Shown: one piece after another, positions 16,912 through 23,401 of the stretch | Position numbering within the stretch: the stretch's first letter is position 1 | How the letters are laid out: each line of letters begins with the position of its first letter | Virus record (IMG/VR): IMGVR_UViG_3300033146_005596 | Span: 62,001-126,000 of that record | Source: a virus | Reading direction: 5' to 3' (one strand) | Length of the DNA stretch: 64,000 bases | Program-made: the position numbers and the translations under genes | The notes under the pieces: model-generated | What the model was told of the DNA's origin: nothing | Database searches by the model: none | Seen by the model: the letters and a program-made list of their open reading frames with translations, nothing else

Positions 16912-17150
16912 CTAGCCAAAAACATTGTTGGTACCAGCTTTCCACCTGGTAATGTCTTGATTAAATATTGAATTACAAAACATATAACTCATATTTTTAA
17001 CATTAGAGACATCCCAGTTTGAAAGGTCTTGATTAAATTGTGAATGAGCAAACATATAGCTCATATCAGTAATTCCAGATACATCAACATCAGATACATT
17101 TTCTCCGTTTTTATCATTTCTTTTAATTCTTTTCTTGTTATCTTAGTCAT
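16912..17150 (-). pseudogene. Frameshifted BspA-like (DUF285) repeat gene
   Basis: One frame starts [14 protein letters not shown], the usual short head of these proteins. One base out of phase, the next segment reads [36 protein letters not shown] and FNQDITRW. These are successive DUF285 repeats (leucine-rich surface-protein type). The shift falls in the A-rich run near 17113-17124, and the repeat frame has an in-frame stop just upstream. The repeat array is truncated after about two and a half units. Confidence 0.7.
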
Positions 17151-17177
17151 TGGGCGTACCTACTACTCCAGCTATTT

Positions 17178-18260
17178 TCATTTATTATCTTTTTCTTTTT
17201 TATTAAACCAAATCTCATAGCTTCTACTTTTAATCTTAGCTGATATATCTGGAGAGCTATACCCCCTTATTACAATACCTTCTCGCTTTACTTTACTATT
17301 CAATAAAGAAGTACCTTCAGAATACTCCAGTAGCTCCTTGACTGAGTTTCCAAGCTTGGAAAGGCTAGTACACTCTTTTAATATTGGTACATAAGATAAT
17401 CCTGTTTCTAAAAAAAAGCTGGTCATTTTCTCAAAGCCCAAATCCTTTTCTGTATCTAAGTTCCTAACATTATACACAAAAAAAGCTAATATATCAAGAT
17501 TATAAATATTTTTCTGAATACCAGGCCCAACAATCTCACCTTGGACCGCAATATTAAAACCGTGCTTTTTTTTATATTTTTTTAACACCTTGTTTAGTTG
17601 GTACTGTTCAGCTACTCGGTACCAGTTATTACTCTTGTCTAACCTCCGTGTATTATGGCTAAAAACTTTAAACTTCTTACCTTCTAAGGAGTAAGCGGCC
17701 GCTTGACCTTCCAACTTTTCAGTAACAGAAAAAAGTATATTTTCCTTTTTGAGTCTATCATAACAAACCTGAATATTAGTCTCGCCGCTTTTTTTAATAT
17801 TAGCTGGATAGGCAAAATCAATAGGGCCTATGAGTTTTATTCTCAATTTCTGGAAAAAGTTTAATTTAGTAGTGTCCGTTTGTGCAGTCTTTTGCTCATA
17901 TCTTTTAATTTCTAAAATATCAGCAACTTTTAAGCCTTCAACTCTATTCTTAGCAAGAAGAGTTTTAGGTAAAATGTCTAAGCTGAATACAATTCCTTGA
18001 GAAAATAATCCTCGCATTTTCATATTCCGAATCCTAAAACCTTTTACTCGACTGTTATAGCACCTCGACCTTAAGAACTCAAACTTAGGCTTTTCTGGTA
18101 ATACTGTATCATATTCAATATAAACACACAGGTCCCCAGCTTTGAAATCATCTTTTTTTACAATGACATCCCAGCCAAGAACATGTGCTAATTCGATATT
18201 ATCACAGCCTTTAATTGGCTCTATACTTTTAATCTTTTGAATGCTTGCTAAATCTCGCAT
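17178..18260 (-). CDS. ATP-dependent RNA ligase, Rnl5 (DraRnl)-like
   Basis: 360 residues. An N-terminal OB-like domain (about 1-110, with YIEYDTVLPEKP) precedes a nucleotidyltransferase domain. The adenylated lysine is in EKLEG (K182, motif I), with SHNTRR (about 203) as motif Ia/III region, VQGEIVGPG (about 248) as motif III/IV and EGIVIRG followed by KIKS (about 330-345) as motifs IV/V. This order matches Deinococcus-type RNA ligases, which seal nicked RNA. It starts after AAGGGGAG. Nearby are RtcB, a phosphoesterase and tRNA genes, suggesting repair of cleaved tRNA. Confidence 0.8.
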   Translation of the reverse strand: MRDLASIQKIKSIEPIKGCDNIELAHVLGWDVIVKKDDFKAGDLCVYIEYDTVLPEKPKFEFLRSRCYNSRVKGFRIRNMKMRGLFSQGIVFSLDILPKTLLAKNRVEGLKVADILEIKRYEQKTAQTDTTKLNFFQKLRIKLIGPIDFAYPANIKKSGETNIQVCYDRLKKENILFSVTEKLEGQAAAYSLEGKKFKVFSHNTRRLDKSNNWYRVAEQYQLNKVLKKYKKKHGFNIAVQGEIVGPGIQKNIYNLDILAFFVYNVRNLDTEKDLGFEKMTSFFLETGLSYVPILKECTSLSKLGNSVKELLEYSEGTSLLNSKVKREGIVIRGYSSPDISAKIKSRSYEIWFNKKEKDNK

Positions 18261-18287
18261 GTTTACTTCTCCCCTTGTATATAATAC

Positions 18288-18545
18288 TTATTCTTCATTA
18301 ATAAGTATACTATCCCATCTTTCAGAAGTTCGATACCACTTAGCATATTTATCTAAGGCTTTTCCAGTTCTTGCATCAAACTTAGGCCCAAAATCAAATG
18401 CTCCAAAGATTAAGCAATCTTGCGGGCAATCATCAAACACTTCTTGGCTATCCACTGCAGAACCTTCTCCAGCATTTTGTCTATACTCTTGTAGTAGTTC
18501 TTGGTCTGCTAAAAACGCTACAAACTCTTCTCTTGTCTTTTCCAT
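18288..18545 (-). CDS. Small acidic protein of unknown function
   Basis: 85 residues, acidic, with paired Cys (DDCPQDC, about 40). It has a family B motif and AAGGAG upstream and heads the transcript that includes the RNA ligase. No family is recognised. Confidence 0.5.
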   Translation of the reverse strand: MEKTREEFVAFLADQELLQEYRQNAGEGSAVDSQEVFDDCPQDCLIFGAFDFGPKFDARTGKALDKYAKWYRTSERWDSILINEE

Positions 18546-18555
18546 ATTTTATTAT

Positions 18556-18578
18556 CTCCTTATATTATTATAATAAGG
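18556..18578 (-). promoter_or_regulatory. Family B upstream motif
   Basis: Read on the - strand: CTTATTATAATAATATAAGGAG, before the start at 18545. Confidence 0.5.
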
Positions 18579-18611
18579 TGAAAGTAGACCTTTCTTACAA
18601 AAATAAATAAA

Positions 18612-18643
18612 AAAAACAGTCTTTTTAATTAAAGACTGTTTTT
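18612..18643. terminator. Bidirectional terminator hairpin
   Basis: A 13-bp stem AAAAACAGTCTTT with its complement and a TTAATT loop; A/T runs on both sides allow termination in either direction. Confidence 0.85.
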
Positions 18644-18687
18644 GGTAATTGGTACCAACAATTTTAATCTTACTATGAAAAAGAGCT

Positions 18688-18825
18688 CTAGTCCTTGCCA
18701 CAGTAGACATATTTACTTGTCAGCTTTATACAAAGCTCACAGTTGACACAATTTATTTTCTTTTCCAATGGGCACTCCTTCGGTGCTTGATTCTTAAAAA
18801 CTCTTAAGTGCTTATCTGCCTTCAT
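18688..18825 (-). CDS. 45-residue Cys-rich protein
   Basis: Starts MKADKHLRVFK; five Cys follow, including CVNCELC and a late YCG. This looks like a small zinc or Fe-S knuckle. GGGGAGG sits at good spacing and the ATG overlaps the previous stop (ATGA). It occupies most of 18655-18822. Confidence 0.6.
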   Translation of the reverse strand: MKADKHLRVFKNQAPKECPLEKKINCVNCELCIKLTSKYVYCGKD

Positions 18826-19049
18826 TTACCTCCCCTTCCTCTTCTTATAATTGAAATAATCATTAAGGTAACTCCTATTATAAGCATTAAACTAGAATAG
18901 ATAGCAAAAACTAATAATGGGAAGATGCTTATAATCCACCAACTTACAAAAATTAAGCCAAATAGCTTAAGTCCTATAAGAGTAAACCACGCTCCATAAA
19001 ATACCAGGCCTTCTAAATTTGTGTTTAACCATTTAATAAACTTTTTCAT
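18822..19049 (-). CDS. Two-helix small membrane protein
   Basis: 75 residues with two membrane helices (about 14-35 and 39-66) and a basic RRGRGGK end. Translationally coupled to the Cys-rich gene after it. Unknown function. Confidence 0.5.
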   Translation of the reverse strand: MKKFIKWLNTNLEGLVFYGAWFTLIGLKLFGLIFVSWWIISIFPLLVFAIYSSLMLIIGVTLMIISIIRRGRGGK

Positions 19050-19054
19050 AAACT

Positions 19055-20185
19055 CTACCCCTTTATATTATAAACAGATTTCCAGATTTCAATATCTGAT
19101 ATATTACCAGATAGTTCTTTAATCACAATATCAGCGTCTTTGTAAGCCCTAGGACTTTCATCTAGCCTCTTCTCATCTATACAAGAGCTCCAAATGTCTT
19201 TAGTATCCTCCTTAAACTCTTCCATTGCTAGTGTCTTTTTAGCTTGTGTTCTTGAGAAATTACGGCCAAGCCCATGAGGAGCTGAACTGTTCCAATCAGT
19301 TTTTCCTCTTCCATACCCAACCAAAACACCTAAACCCATATTTAAAGGTATAATAACCTTTTCTAGCTTATGAGCAGATATAGCCCCCTTCCTAAGTATA
19401 TTATCCTCAAAATCAATATAATTATGAACTGATGAAAAAGTCTGCATTCCATTCCTATTAAAAAACTCAAATATAATAGTAGAATAAATCAAGGACCGAC
19501 TAGTCTCTGCATACTCTTGAGCTATTTTCATGTGGTCAAAATATTTCTTAGCAGCTTTTCCATCTAAGTACTCTAAGCCTTTTTCTGCGTCTTTACAAGT
19601 ATCCTCTGCTATTTTCTGGTGATAATCACAAATGTCTTTTCCAAACTTTCTAGAGCCAGTATGAACCACTAGGTAATGCTCATTGTTTTTATCTTTAACA
19701 ATTTCAATAAAGTGATTACCACCTCCCAGGGTACCAATAGAGTTCTTGTACCTTTTTATGGAGTCTTCTTGACCTATTTCTTTAGCTACTTTTTCTATTT
19801 TCTTTAACAGACCCACTAAATTATTTCTTTCAAGAACTTTATCCAGATTTTGATGTATGTTAAATCCAACTGGAGTCCTTTCTCTTATAAACTTGTCAAG
19901 CCTTTCAAAAGTTGTTGCATCCAAGTTGTTCAAACCATCAATAGACGTACAAGAAACGCCACAGCCAATGTCTACACCAATTAAATTTGGTATTACTTTT
20001 GAGCCCAACTCCATTGTTAACCCAATAGGACCAGCAGCTCCAAAGTGGTTATCTGGCATTATTCTAACTTTCTTACCTTTTGAAACAGGAGAAACCATAA
20101 TAGATTTAACTTGTTCTGCTACGTTATCAGGTACTTCATTACAAAATATTTTAGCGGTACCGAATTTTCCTTTTATTTCTTCCAT
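19055..20185 (-). CDS. rtcB: RtcB-type tRNA-splicing RNA ligase
   Basis: 376 residues, slightly shorter than host RtcB. Landmarks: IMPDNHFG (about 43), GVDIGCGV (70-77; D72 and C75 as Mn ligands), GGGNHFIEIV (about 155), VVHTGSRKFG (about 174), and SAPHGLGRNFSR (about 304), which contains the His that is guanylylated. RtcB joins 2',3'-cyclic phosphate or 3'-phosphate RNA to 5'-OH RNA with GTP. Those are exactly the ends left by anticodon nucleases, and the gene is beside the phage tRNA cluster. Confidence 0.9.
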   Translation of the reverse strand: MEEIKGKFGTAKIFCNEVPDNVAEQVKSIMVSPVSKGKKVRIMPDNHFGAAGPIGLTMELGSKVIPNLIGVDIGCGVSCTSIDGLNNLDATTFERLDKFIRERTPVGFNIHQNLDKVLERNNLVGLLKKIEKVAKEIGQEDSIKRYKNSIGTLGGGNHFIEIVKDKNNEHYLVVHTGSRKFGKDICDYHQKIAEDTCKDAEKGLEYLDGKAAKKYFDHMKIAQEYAETSRSLIYSTIIFEFFNRNGMQTFSSVHNYIDFEDNILRKGAISAHKLEKVIIPLNMGLGVLVGYGRGKTDWNSSAPHGLGRNFSRTQAKKTLAMEEFKEDTKDIWSSCIDEKRLDESPRAYKDADIVIKELSGNISDIEIWKSVYNIKG

Positions 20186-20229
20186 ACTTTAACTCCTATT
20201 TTTAGTATTCTTTTTATCTGGTCTAATTG

Positions 20230-20334
20230 TGGACCTGTCGGGATTTGCACCCGAGTCTTATAACAACTTGGCTTTTCTTTCTAGTGCAGTTATTTCACCT
20301 CAGGCATTGTTACAATCGATACTAGTTCAGGCCC
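20230..20334 (-). ncRNA. tRNA-like RNA with tmRNA-type layout (about 105 nt)
   Basis: Read on the - strand, GGGCCTG pairs with CAGGTCC as a 7-bp acceptor stem followed by A. A 5-bp T stem holds a TGCAAAT loop and is preceded by GAC, as in tmRNAs. The 5' side resembles the tmRNA D-loop start (GAACTAGTATCGA). TTGTAACAA pairs with TTGTTATAA as a 9-bp helix 2. There is no cloverleaf anticodon arm. The ~40-nt interior is far too small for tmRNA pseudoknots and shows no clear tag frame. It could be a reduced tmRNA, a tRNA mimic or a decayed gene. Confidence 0.5.
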
Positions 20335-20342
20335 TATTCTCT

Positions 20343-21047
20343 TTATTCTAAATCAAAGAACTCATTCCATAAACAAATGGACTTCTTATCCTTTGAAATA
20401 TAATCTTCGTGAAAATGGCCAAAAAGCCATTTATCAAACTTAACTTTCCCAGCAATCATACCAAAATATTCTCTGATACAACGCTCATCAGAATCAGTTT
20501 TATAATTAAATAACCCTTCTCTGTTCATCTCCTCAAACAAACTACTAGAACAAGTATGTGTTACTATAACATCAACTTTGTTTCTTCGCTTTTTAAGAGC
20601 AGCTAAGCCTTTACTAAATTCTCGGACAGTTGGAATCTCTTCCTTCCACCAAGAAACATAAGGAATTCTATTACCTTTATCAAATGAATTAGCACCACCA
20701 AATGTAAATATTTTCTTCCTTTCTATCGTATATGTCTCACCTCTTAACAGATGATAAACATTAGTATCAACAACGCCAACAGTCCCTTTATACTTCTTTT
20801 CTCTGGGTAATTTATTTAATAGCTCAAAGTTTTCATGATTTCCATCTACAAAACAAATAACTCCATAAAACTCGGCATACTGTCTGAACTCTCTTTCTAT
20901 TTTTTCTTTAGCTGCTTCAATATCTGCATCCCAGACAAAGCCAAAATCTCCAGCTACTATAACAATATCTTCTTTTTTTAGACCTTTAAACTTATCCAAG
21001 TCTGATTTACTGATACAGCCATGGGTATCTCCAATAATTCTAATCAT
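20343..21047 (-). CDS. Calcineurin-like metallophosphoesterase
   Basis: 234 residues from the ATG at 21047, preceded by GGAGGT; the ATG five codons earlier lacks a ribosome site. Metal-site motifs appear in order: GDTHG (about 6), GDFGFVWD (about 33), GNHEN (about 73), THTC (about 163) and GHFHED (about 216). Such enzymes cleave phosphomono- or diesters. Lying between RtcB and the tRNA cluster, it may trim RNA ends before ligation, but the substrate is not visible. Confidence 0.8.
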   Translation of the reverse strand: MIRIIGDTHGCISKSDLDKFKGLKKEDIVIVAGDFGFVWDADIEAAKEKIEREFRQYAEFYGVICFVDGNHENFELLNKLPREKKYKGTVGVVDTNVYHLLRGETYTIERKKIFTFGGANSFDKGNRIPYVSWWKEEIPTVREFSKGLAALKKRRNKVDVIVTHTCSSSLFEEMNREGLFNYKTDSDERCIREYFGMIAGKVKFDKWLFGHFHEDYISKDKKSICLWNEFFDLE

Positions 21048-21057
21048 TTTCTGTACC

Positions 21058-21079
21058 TCCATATACTATTATAATAAGC
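21058..21079 (-). promoter_or_regulatory. Family B upstream motif
   Basis: Read on the - strand: CTTATTATAATAGTATATGGAG; it ends in the ribosome site of the phosphoesterase. Confidence 0.45.
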
Positions 21080-21128
21080 AACTTTATGGTATTTCTTATA
21101 AAATATTTTAAAAAATTACCATAAAAAT

Positions 21129-21150
21129 AGTCGGTACTTAGGTACCGACT
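21129..21150. terminator. Terminator hairpin built around GGTACC
   Basis: AGTCGGTAC pairs with GTACCGACT (9 bp, 4-nt loop). On the - strand the stem is followed by ATTTTTAT, so it should end transcription from the tRNA cluster. Confidence 0.75.
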
Positions 21151-21194
21151 TTATTAAATACAAACTTTATTTAATAACTTATTTTTAAATGAGA

Positions 21195-21236
21195 CCAGAA
21201 TTAATTCTGGATTTGCACCGGAGAAATCTCCGGATT
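21195..21236 (-). other. Two adjacent palindromes with a T-loop-like TGCAAAT
   Basis: On the - strand a CCGGAGA/TCTCCGG hairpin is followed by TGCAAAT and a 16-bp palindrome CCAGAATTAATTCTGG. TGCAAAT flanked by GG and CC matches the T loops of the nearby tRNA-like genes. I cannot complete an acceptor stem, so this may be a tRNA remnant or a structured 3' end of the cluster transcript. Confidence 0.35.
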
Positions 21237-21398
21237 TGTCATTGCTAGAACTAATACATAGGCCAGGTTTGGAAATGAGCCTCTTTTGAGACTGCCTAAA
21301 TAAAAGCAATAACTCCTGTTAAAAATTATTTTTAAAAAGTCTCTTTCTGCAATAGCAGGACTTGTAGAAAGTGTATTTGCTATCACTTTCTTAACTCA

Positions 21399-21464
21399 TT
21401 AAAAATCCAATGATTTTTGTCCGACGCATTTTTTTTGCTCTATTTCCTCTTTCACAGCCTTCAT
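21399..21464 (-). CDS. Possible 21-residue peptide
   Basis: MKAVKEEIEQKKCVGQK plus four residues, with AAGGAG seven bases before the ATG. The strong ribosome site within the tRNA cluster is the only support. Confidence 0.3.
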   Translation of the reverse strand: MKAVKEEIEQKKCVGQKSLDF

Positions 21465-21525
21465 ACTTTATCTCCTTTTTATTTTGTAAATCATCTATCT
21501 ACTATATTGCAGACCTTTCTTTAGA

Positions 21526-21599
21526 TGCTACTTATCTAGAATTGCACTAGACTTTACTAGGTTTATTCCTAGCAGCTTTACTTCATAAGCGAAAGTAGC
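21526..21599 (-). tRNA. tRNA-like gene without a usable anticodon loop
   Basis: GCTACTT/AAGTAGC (7 bp), D stem GCTT/AAGC with loop ATGAAGTA (no GG), an anticodon-like stem CTAGG/CCTAG with a 6-nt AATAAA loop lacking U33, and T stem TCTAG/CTAGA with loop TGCAATT. One extra base lies between the T stem and the acceptor. All four stems pair well, so it is a folded RNA, but decoding looks impossible. Loss of D-loop GG together with U55 is also seen in the 21761 gene. Confidence 0.55.
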
Positions 21600-21760
21600 T
21601 CAAAGGGGTTTTATTTAAGTGAGTACCTAACTCTCACTCTCCGGTACAACGCTTAGCTGGCAACTATAGCATAGGAGTCTTGGTACCAACTAGGCAGCTC
21701 ATACAGGAGTTTTCAAGAAGTTTTTGATAGCTTGTTCAACAATCAATTATACTTCATTTC

Positions 21761-21832
21761 TAGCAGTGGCTGGAATTGCACCAACATGCACTAGGTTATG
21801 AGCCTAGCCGCTTTCTAATCGCTCACACTGCG
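21761..21832 (-). tRNA. tRNA-Met/Ile (CAT)-like, atypical
   Basis: Anticodon arm CTAGG-CTCATAA-CCTAG gives CAT. Acceptor pairs GCAGTG/CACTGC with an unpaired first position (C1 opposite T72), which recalls initiator tRNAs, although the stem lacks the three G-C pairs of tRNA-fMet. The T loop is TGCAATT (G at 55) on GTTGG/CCAGC, and the D arm is weak and lacks GG. One base separates it from the next gene. It may be a CAU-Ile tRNA, an initiator-like RNA or a non-translating tRNA. Confidence 0.55.
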
Positions 21833-21833
21833 A

Positions 21834-21906
21834 CGGAAAATCTTGGGTTCGAACCAAGGACCTACGACTTTACAGACCGTTGCTCTACCAACTGAGCTAA
21901 TTTTCC
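21834..21906 (-). tRNA. tRNA-Tyr (GTA), short variable loop
   Basis: A complete cloverleaf: acceptor GGAAAAT/ATTTTCC, D arm GCTC-AGTTGGTA-GAGC, anticodon arm ACGGT-CTGTAAA-GTCGT, T arm CTTGG-TTCGAAC-CCAAG. The anticodon is GTA. Bacterial tRNA-Tyr normally has a long variable arm; here it is five bases, so identity should be checked. Confidence 0.75.
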
Positions 21907-21910
21907 AGGA

Positions 21911-21981
21911 CGGAAAATCTTGGGTTCGAACCAAGGACCTACGAGGTAACAGCGTTGCTCTACCAACTGAGCTAATTTTCC
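21911..21981 (-). tRNA. tRNA-Asn (GTT)-like copy with a 2-nt deletion, probably defective
   Basis: Acceptor, D and T arms are identical to the tRNA-Tyr four bases away. The anticodon region reads ACG-CTGTTAC-CTCGT: the loop fits Asn (GTT), but the 5' strand of the stem lacks the two bases needed to pair with CT. It looks like a duplicated tRNA whose anticodon arm changed and then lost two bases. Confidence 0.55.
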
Positions 21982-22007
21982 AGTAATTTGCATTCTAAAT
22001 GCTAATT

Positions 22008-22080
22008 TAGTTCCTAAGAGATTCGAACTCTTGTTATCAGATTGAAGGCCTGATGTCCTAACCAATTAGACGAAGGAACC
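22008..22080 (-). tRNA. tRNA-Glu (TTC) with C at position 33
   Basis: Acceptor GGTTCCT/AGGAACT, D loop with GG, anticodon stem TCAGG/TCTGA, T arm AAGAG-TTCGAAT-CTCTT. The loop CCTTCAA gives TTC, but position 33 is C rather than the near-universal U. Confidence 0.75.
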
Positions 22081-22164
22081 AAGTCATGAGCCTTGTTACT
22101 AACTCATACTTATAATAGCTAACAAACTTGCTCGCTCTGAATACTTCAGCCAGCTAAAGTTAAG

Positions 22165-22235
22165 TAAGACGACTCAGATTCGAACTGAGGAACTCCTGTT
22201 CCCAAATGGACCACTTGTGCAACCCAACCCGTCTT
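22165..22235 (-). tRNA. tRNA, probably Pro (TGG), poor anticodon stem
   Basis: Acceptor AAGACGG/TCGTCTT and T arm CTCAG-TTCGAAT-CTGAG are perfect or nearly so. The most likely loop is TTTGGGA (TGG). The stem around it pairs badly (only TCC/GGA), so either the isotype or the functionality is uncertain. Confidence 0.55.
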
Positions 22236-22281
22236 ATGCTATTTAATTAGTGCTTTGAGGTTTTATACTCAAAACTAATTA

Positions 22282-22352
22282 TAGGGCCTAGAAAATTTGA
22301 ATTCCTACTATCTCCGTCAAAGGGAGATGTGCTACCATTACACTAAAGCCCT
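22282..22352 (-). tRNA. tRNA-Gln (TTG)
   Basis: Acceptor AGGGCTT/AGGCCCT, D loop with GG, anticodon stem TCTCC/GGAGA around CTTTGAC, T arm AGGAA-TTCAAAT-TTTCT. It is the first gene of the tRNA cluster in the direction of transcription, 8 bases after a membrane-protein gene. Confidence 0.8.
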
Positions 22353-22359
22353 GCATCAA

Positions 22360-22620
22360 CTATCTACAAGTTGCGTTGAAAATTAGACTAACAACTACAA
22401 TAATTGTAAAAATAAAAACAATGGTATATACCCCAACAAAAGCTAGAGTACCAAAAGCTAGCGGACCGCACTCTACAAAGTCATTTACTCTTTCAAGTAT
22501 AAGTCCTATGATTCCCCCAATAATCCCTAAGATTACTGGTAGGTAACAAACAACAAATACTCCAATAGCCTTTCCTACCTTTTTATTATGCACACTATCA
22601 TAACTCTTAGTTGCTACCAT
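22360..22620 (-). CDS. Two-helix membrane protein
   Basis: 86 residues with helices at about 19-43 and 55-82. A family A motif and GGAGG are directly upstream, and it is followed on the same strand by the tRNA cluster, so they may share a transcript. Function unknown. Confidence 0.5.
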   Translation of the reverse strand: MVATKSYDSVHNKKVGKAIGVFVVCYLPVILGIIGGIIGLILERVNDFVECGPLAFGTLAFVGVYTIVFIFTIIVVVSLIFNATCR

Positions 22621-22623
22621 AAT

Positions 22624-22648
22624 TCCTCCTTACACATATAATATAACG
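22624..22648 (-). promoter_or_regulatory. Family A upstream motif
   Basis: Read on the - strand: CGTTATATTATATGTGTAAGGAGG, before 22620; it probably also drives the tRNA cluster. Confidence 0.55.
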
Positions 22649-22654
22649 GACTTT

Positions 22655-22933
22655 TTATTTCCTGTGTAACTTTTTATTTTTTATTATAAAATAAATTACT
22701 TGGCCTACAACACAAAATCCATATATCATAGTATAAGATATTAAAAATACTATAGCAAATAGTCCTATAGAAATACCTCCAAATACCATGGTACCAAGAA
22801 AATAGTCTACAAAAAATATTACATTTATAAGTACTACTGATAACATAAAACCCAAAGTCATTGGTAAAGTACTAACCCAAAACATTGGATATTTAGTTTT
22901 ATACACTTCTAGCCTCCAGTCTTTTCTTATCAT
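22655..22933 (-). CDS. Small membrane protein
   Basis: 92 residues with two long hydrophobic helices (about 16-46 and 50-80) and basic ends. It overlaps the DUF3310 gene upstream by 35 bases. Function unknown. Confidence 0.5.
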   Translation of the reverse strand: MIRKDWRLEVYKTKYPMFWVSTLPMTLGFMLSVVLINVIFFVDYFLGTMVFGGISIGLFAIVFLISYTMIYGFCVVGQVIYFIIKNKKLHRK

Positions 22934-23282
22934 CTAACAATTGTTTAGAAAGCTTCATAGCTTTGTCCATATCATAAGATAACAACGCAAATAATATTGC
23001 TCTTCTTTCTGGGCTCAAGCTATCTTTGTTAAGCTCATAGAAATCTTCAGCAGAAACCTGTGTTTGATTTTCATCATAGTATTTTCTAAACTCACAGTAA
23101 TGTACAATCTTTTCAAGGTCCAGCATATCTTGACCGGGCTTCTTTCTCAAAATATATTTGATAGCTGACGCAGTACAAAAGTCCATGTTATGGATTAGCT
23201 CAATAGGCTGTACTCCTGCATTGTCCTGATGCTTTTTATAATGGTTTCCACCGGGCTGATAATCTAACGGATTTTTACTCAT
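22899..23282 (-). CDS. DUF3310-family protein (T7 gp1.7-like)
   Basis: 127 residues. The family pattern is clear: GGNHYKKHQ at the N-terminus, QPIELIHNMDFCTASAIKYI, then RKKPGQDMLDLEKI. DUF3310 includes T7 gp1.7, a nucleoside monophosphate kinase, so a nucleotide-metabolism role is plausible. The C-terminal ~50 residues are an extra helical piece. A family B motif is upstream. Confidence 0.75.
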   Translation of the reverse strand: MSKNPLDYQPGGNHYKKHQDNAGVQPIELIHNMDFCTASAIKYILRKKPGQDMLDLEKIVHYCEFRKYYDENQTQVSAEDFYELNKDSLSPERRAILFALLSYDMDKAMKLSKQLLDDKKRLEARSV

Positions 23283-23292
23283 TTGTTTTATT

Positions 23293-23314
23293 CTCCTTAT
23301 GTTATTATAATAAG
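23293..23314 (-). promoter_or_regulatory. Family B upstream motif
   Basis: Read on the - strand: CTTATTATAATAACATAAGGAG, before 23282 and after the terminator at 23345. Confidence 0.5.
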
Positions 23315-23344
23315 GAGATTTTAATAGTTTTTAATTATTAAAAT

Positions 23345-23381
23345 AAAAAAAAATCCACTCAATACTAAGACGAGTGGATTT
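23345..23381 (-). terminator. Rho-independent terminator
   Basis: AAATCCACTC pairs with GAGTGGATTT (10 bp, 11-nt loop); on the - strand nine T follow. It closes the terminase-side transcript. Confidence 0.9.
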
Positions 23382-23401
23382 GAGCAGTTAATAAACTGGG
23401 T

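Noticed and set aside
21201-21386. 61-residue - strand frame inside the tRNA cluster
   Set aside because: GTG/ATA start without ribosome site; overlaps structured, tRNA-like DNA; composition not protein-like.
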